From positions 207-64,206 of the forward strand of contig NZ_MORL01000015.1 of assembly GCF_001870735.1 (NCBI RefSeq): a stretch of DNA of 64,000 bases. The letters are read 5' to 3'. Source of the stretch: Arsenicibacter rosenii (lineage in GTDB: Bacteria; Bacteroidota; Bacteroidia; Cytophagales; Spirosomataceae). Shown in pieces: positions 60,970 through 64,000 of this stretch. How positions within the stretch are numbered: position 1 is the stretch's first letter; every line of letters begins with the position of its first letter. The notes beneath the pieces are model-generated. The model was given only the letters and a program-made list of their open reading frames with translations, was not told the DNA's origin and did not search any database. The position numbers were made by a program, and so were the translations under genes.

Positions 60970-62655
60970 TTAGAAGTGATAATCGATTCCCATACTCATC
61001 CCCAGCGTCTGCGGTTTTGTACGGACATCTACACTCGCTTTGGTCGCATTCTGCAACGCCTGCTGATACATACCGGCAAACGAAGCCGACCAGCGTTGTG
61101 TCGGACGGTAGCGGAAACGCAGGCCGGTTGTTGCCGACAGCGTAACAGGACGGTACACATCGTCTCCTGATTTGATTGTCACACTTTTATCAACCTGATT
61201 CTTAACAAACCAGTTTGTCAGGAAACCACCAAGCATAGCGATTCCTAAGCGTTTACGCGGACGTAACTGGTAGCCAACCTGCACCGGAACCTGCACAAAC
61301 TGATAGGTATTGCTGATTTTCTGTACCTGTTCGGTCGAATACGCGTTGTTGCTTGGAATAAACGAATTGCTCTTGTCAAACGTCGCCTGCGCATAGTTAC
61401 TGTTCGCTCCCGAAACAGCCCCCCGCAAAGCATCAGCATACAGGTTCGATGTACGTATTTCGCCGAGCATCGCCGACTGCAGGTTAGCAACAATTGTCTG
61501 AGCCGGGCTGTTCACCGTCGAATTAGCCTCCAGATAACCAACGCCGGTTTCGATAGTCCAGCGGTTACCAAGCTTCATTCCGGTCGATAGTTGATAAGCG
61601 ATTGAGAGGTCAGCCCGGCTGTTGACACTTTGTGTCGGTGAAGCGACTCGTGTATTTGCCACATAGTTGGCATACACTACCCCAGGCTGCGACGACGGAA
61701 TAGACACCGATGGGTTGAAGGCCCCCGGCATAACGCTGGCCGACGCCCACAGTTCGCGGTGTTCCTTCGGCTGACTGCTGTTTTCCTCCAGCACAGCGTC
61801 TGAGATCCGGTACCAGACAATGCGCTGTGTGCCATACATACGGTTGTGCAACGGCCGGCTGGCCAACGGCTCAATCGAGGCAATCACCGTTGCTTCTTCT
61901 GCGGATTCGGCTTGAACCAGCATACGCGCCGGTGCTTCATAACCTATAGCACCATTTTCCGTAATGGTTTCGCTACCAGCTTCTTTCACCGTTCGTCTCG
62001 TTACAAAAGCTACACTTTTCTGTAGTTTTCCTGCCTCAACACCAGCCAGTACTTCGGCCGGATTTTGTATTTTTTCCCGATACGTACCGGCTACCCGCAC
62101 TTGTGTGGCTGCATCGGCTTCCGGCTTCCGGAGACTACCTTTTACCTGTAGCGCCGCTAATTGCTCTTCCGGCGACGAGTTATTCACATTACGGGGCATT
62201 TTTCCTGAGTTATCCACAGCCATTGTGGATAACTTTTGTTTGCCCGCCGGGTCCGATGCCGCAACCAGTGCCTCCGGTCGTTTTGTAATTTGGTCAGATG
62301 GCGTTCCGGTCGTTTTTGTTGATGATAATGCTGGTTTTTCACCGGTTCCGGTATTGAGTGCCCACCAGCCAAGGCTCAGCAACAAAACGGCCGCCGACGC
62401 CGCTGCACTCCAGCGCATCCATGGCCGTACGGTTATCAGCCCCCCCCTTTCGGCAGCGCCGGTACCTCCGGCCATTGGCGTTCCTCCCCACAGTGGCATT
62501 ACTCCACGATCGTCCTCCTCGTCGAGCCGGCGTTCGATAGCATCCCACACACGGGCTGAAGGCATTTCTGATGCCTCCCCGAACGCCTTTCTCCATAGAG
62601 CTTCACCCGGCTCTTCAGGACGTTTCCCTGGTGTATGTTCGTCAAACTGACTCAT
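60970..62655 (-). CDS. Transmembrane protein with anti-sigma-like N-terminus and C-terminal barrel
   Basis: A 561-residue protein with an unusual layout. The first 80 residues are cytoplasmic-like and acidic/basic mixed (EALWRKAFGEASEMPSARVW resembles the sigma-binding helix of Bacteroidota anti-sigma proteins). A single span follows near residues 83-101 (WSAAASAAVLLLSLGWWAL). A long low-complexity linker covers about 105-330, and the C-terminal 220 residues are made of aromatic beta strands ending GMSMGIDYHF, as in outer-membrane barrels. It overlaps the sigma gene by 14 bases. It could link an outer-membrane barrel to the sigma factor in one chain. Confidence 0.65.
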   Translation of the reverse strand: MSQFDEHTPGKRPEEPGEALWRKAFGEASEMPSARVWDAIERRLDEEDDRGVMPLWGGTPMAGGTGAAERGGLITVRPWMRWSAAASAAVLLLSLGWWALNTGTGEKPALSSTKTTGTPSDQITKRPEALVAASDPAGKQKLSTMAVDNSGKMPRNVNNSSPEEQLAALQVKGSLRKPEADAATQVRVAGTYREKIQNPAEVLAGVEAGKLQKSVAFVTRRTVKEAGSETITENGAIGYEAPARMLVQAESAEEATVIASIEPLASRPLHNRMYGTQRIVWYRISDAVLEENSSQPKEHRELWASASVMPGAFNPSVSIPSSQPGVVYANYVANTRVASPTQSVNSRADLSIAYQLSTGMKLGNRWTIETGVGYLEANSTVNSPAQTIVANLQSAMLGEIRTSNLYADALRGAVSGANSNYAQATFDKSNSFIPSNNAYSTEQVQKISNTYQFVQVPVQVGYQLRPRKRLGIAMLGGFLTNWFVKNQVDKSVTIKSGDDVYRPVTLSATTGLRFRYRPTQRWSASFAGMYQQALQNATKASVDVRTKPQTLGMSMGIDYHF

Positions 62656-63217
62656 TTCTTAATGGCGGCATTCCGCCGGATGGTAATTTATATTCTTTCT
62701 GTAATTTCTGCTGAAGTAATTGTCGTGCCCTGGCGTACTGCGATTTTGAGGTTCCTTCTGAAATAGAAAGCATTTCGGCAATTTCGAGGTGATTGTACCC
62801 TTCAATCGCGTACAGGTTAAAAACAGCCCGGCAACCGGGTGGCAACTCCTGCACCAACTGCAACAAAAACTGATAGTTCAGCGACGGCAGACTTTCGTCG
62901 GCCTGCCCGATAAACGGAGCCATATCGGCGATGTCGGTGGTTTGCTCCCACGGCTTCTGCTGCCTGATCTGCTTCAGTGCCGTATTGATAACAACCCGTT
63001 TCAGCCATGCTTCAAGCGGACACTCAAACCGGAATGAGCCAATGTGCTGAAAGATTTTGACAAAGGCATCCTGCAACACATCTTCGGCCTCTTCCACATC
63101 TTTGGTGTATCGTTTACAAATGACAAAGAGCTTCCCGGCAAACCGCTCATAGAGCTGTCGCTGCACTGAACGGTCCTGCCGCCGGCATCCTTCAACTAAT
63201 CCGTAATCATCAAGCAT
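62642..63217 (-). CDS. ECF-type RNA polymerase sigma factor
   Basis: A 191-residue ECF sigma factor. Region 2 covers about residues 10-80 (LYERFAGKLFVICKRY; EEAEDVLQDAFVKIFQHI; CPLEAWLKRVVINTAL) and region 4 about 115-175 (LPPGCRAVFNLYAIEGYNHLEI; GTSKSQYARARQLLQ). ATG at 63217 is preferred; a GTG nine residues upstream is possible. It heads the operon barrel fusion, cysteine-rich protein, serpin and META lipoprotein. Confidence 0.9.
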   Translation of the reverse strand: MLDDYGLVEGCRRQDRSVQRQLYERFAGKLFVICKRYTKDVEEAEDVLQDAFVKIFQHIGSFRFECPLEAWLKRVVINTALKQIRQQKPWEQTTDIADMAPFIGQADESLPSLNYQFLLQLVQELPPGCRAVFNLYAIEGYNHLEIAEMLSISEGTSKSQYARARQLLQQKLQKEYKLPSGGMPPLRNESV

Positions 63218-63580
63218 ATTAACGTCGACACCATAAAGACCCACCCTTTCCTAAAACGGTTGGAAAGCCTTTCTCCTTTTTAACAAATTTTCACACAAGG
63301 GGGTTGGTACTTTTTGCTGCTGAGGGTTGCTGCATTACGGAGGGCTCCTCTATCTGGTGGTATTTCATAACTGAAGCATGGTGTTTCAGGTTTAAAGTCG
63401 TTGACACATCAAAACTTACTGTTGCGGAAAACTAATAATGGCACACCGCCATCCGCACAATCAGCAACAACCAGTCACTTAAAAGCAACTGCCTCAAAGA
63501 CGTTCCGCTTCCTCAAAAGAAATGTGGATCTAACGGGTTGTCACCTACCTTCGGGCCGGAACAAAACGAAATGAACACAG
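63218..63580. other. Intergenic spacer between the sigma operon and the last gene
   Basis: About 360 bases without a recognisable gene or RNA. TACCTTCG just before the plus-strand gene resembles a -7 box with one mismatch, preceded by TTGTCA, but the spacing between them is far too short. Confidence 0.35.
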
Positions 63581-64000
63581 ATGAAAGCGACTTTTTCCCT
63601 AGTATTTGCCCTCCTGACCATTTTCAGCGCTCAGGCGCAACTGGCCAACGACAATACATTGGCGGTCCAGATTGACGGTAAGGAATACAAAACCCAGCCC
63701 CGCCAGATCCAGATTGGCAATTATGCCTACTTTACCGGCAACAGCACCAAACCCGACCGTATGCTCCGTGTCTGGCTCGGCGATTTCAATGGCCGTGCCG
63801 TGAGCGAGCCAGGTCTTTACCTGATTGTGAATGCTGACCGCCCCGATACCCGCGAGAACATTAAACGGGCCCAGGATCTGGGTAAATACAGAGGCATTGC
63901 GGCTATCCGCTATGTGGAAGAAACCAAAACACCACGCATGGAATACCACGTCGGCGATTCGCAGAACAACAACGAAACACTGGAGGTAAAGTCGGTAAGC
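63581..64000 (+). CDS. Exported protein of unknown function, cut by the window end
   Basis: Opens at ATG 63581 with a clean signal peptide (MKATFSLVFALLTIFSAQA) and stays open for 140 codons to the end of the window without a stop. The mature part (LANDNTLAVQIDGKEYKTQ; YAYFTGNSTKPDRMLRVWLG; GLYLIVNADRPDTREN) looks like a beta-rich periplasmic domain. No family recognised. An earlier ATG at 63571 is in another frame. Confidence 0.6.
   Translation, partial: MKATFSLVFALLTIFSAQAQLANDNTLAVQIDGKEYKTQPRQIQIGNYAYFTGNSTKPDRMLRVWLGDFNGRAVSEPGLYLIVNADRPDTRENIKRAQDLGKYRGIAAIRYVEETKTPRMEYHVGDSQNNNETLEVKSVS

Overview
The window looks like chromosomal DNA of a Bacteroidota, most likely order Cytophagales and close to Spirosoma-type bacteria. 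Reasons: a SusC/SusD pair, many ECF sigma factors each followed by a membrane anti-sigma-like gene, an OmpA protein of PorE (type IX secretion) architecture, DUF5522, DUF4230 and DUF6371 genes, promoters of the TAnnTTTG type (-7 box) rather than TATAAT, and almost no Shine-Dalgarno sequences. Base composition is moderate (about half GC) with AT-rich intergenic spacers. The taxonomic call is inference; there is no rRNA in the window.

Layout. 1-5.2 kb: AT-rich leader with an outward promoter, then sbcDC (double-strand break nuclease) and a small acyl-carrier-like protein that lacks the attachment serine. 5.2-15.7 kb: housekeeping genes, mostly on the minus strand: fabI, an alpha/beta hydrolase, an rRNA m5C methyltransferase, kdsC (+), folK, a TspO-like membrane protein, a PorE-like OmpA lipoprotein, a LOG-type nucleotide hydrolase and mpl, then a dienelactone hydrolase (+). 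15.8-20 kb: a two-component system followed by an array of 11-bp direct repeats that leads into a small membrane protein and a SulP transporter. 20.2-22.6 kb: accessory patch with a DUF6371 primase-like protein, a RAYT/IS200-type transposase, a REP-like tandem repeat array and tRNA-Gly(CCC). 22.6-34.4 kb: rocD, DUF5522, rpmB, an aspartyl protease with PDZ, tpiA, a DUF985 cupin, an ECF sigma operon (sigma, anti-sigma-like, DUF4097), pcrA, ybeY, an exported SAM hydrolase and DUF4230. 34.4-40.3 kb: MITE-like palindromes, hemA, a histidine kinase, a lipoprotein, a LuxE-like acyl ligase and a sigma-54 response regulator with no HTH. 40.6-45.5 kb: a SusC/SusD pair without enzymes. 45.5-52.2 kb: a complete eboABCDEF operon. 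52.3-64 kb: an unknown membrane protein, a broken vanadium-haloperoxidase/PAP2 gene, two ECF sigma loci (one with twin two-TM proteins, one with a transmembrane/beta-barrel fusion, a serpin and a META lipoprotein), a thioesterase, an LVIVD lipoprotein, and an exported protein cut off by the window end.

The strongest candidates for unusual biology are the eboABCDEF cluster (a conserved but biochemically unresolved pathway), the 11-bp repeat array upstream of the small membrane protein and SulP, the sigma/barrel-fusion/serpin operon, and a recurrent class of long intergenic hairpins built from three short vocabularies (GATTGAG, AATGAATAATG, AAAGAGCGAAAGAG) that occupy at least ten gene junctions and sometimes supply the stop codon of the upstream gene.
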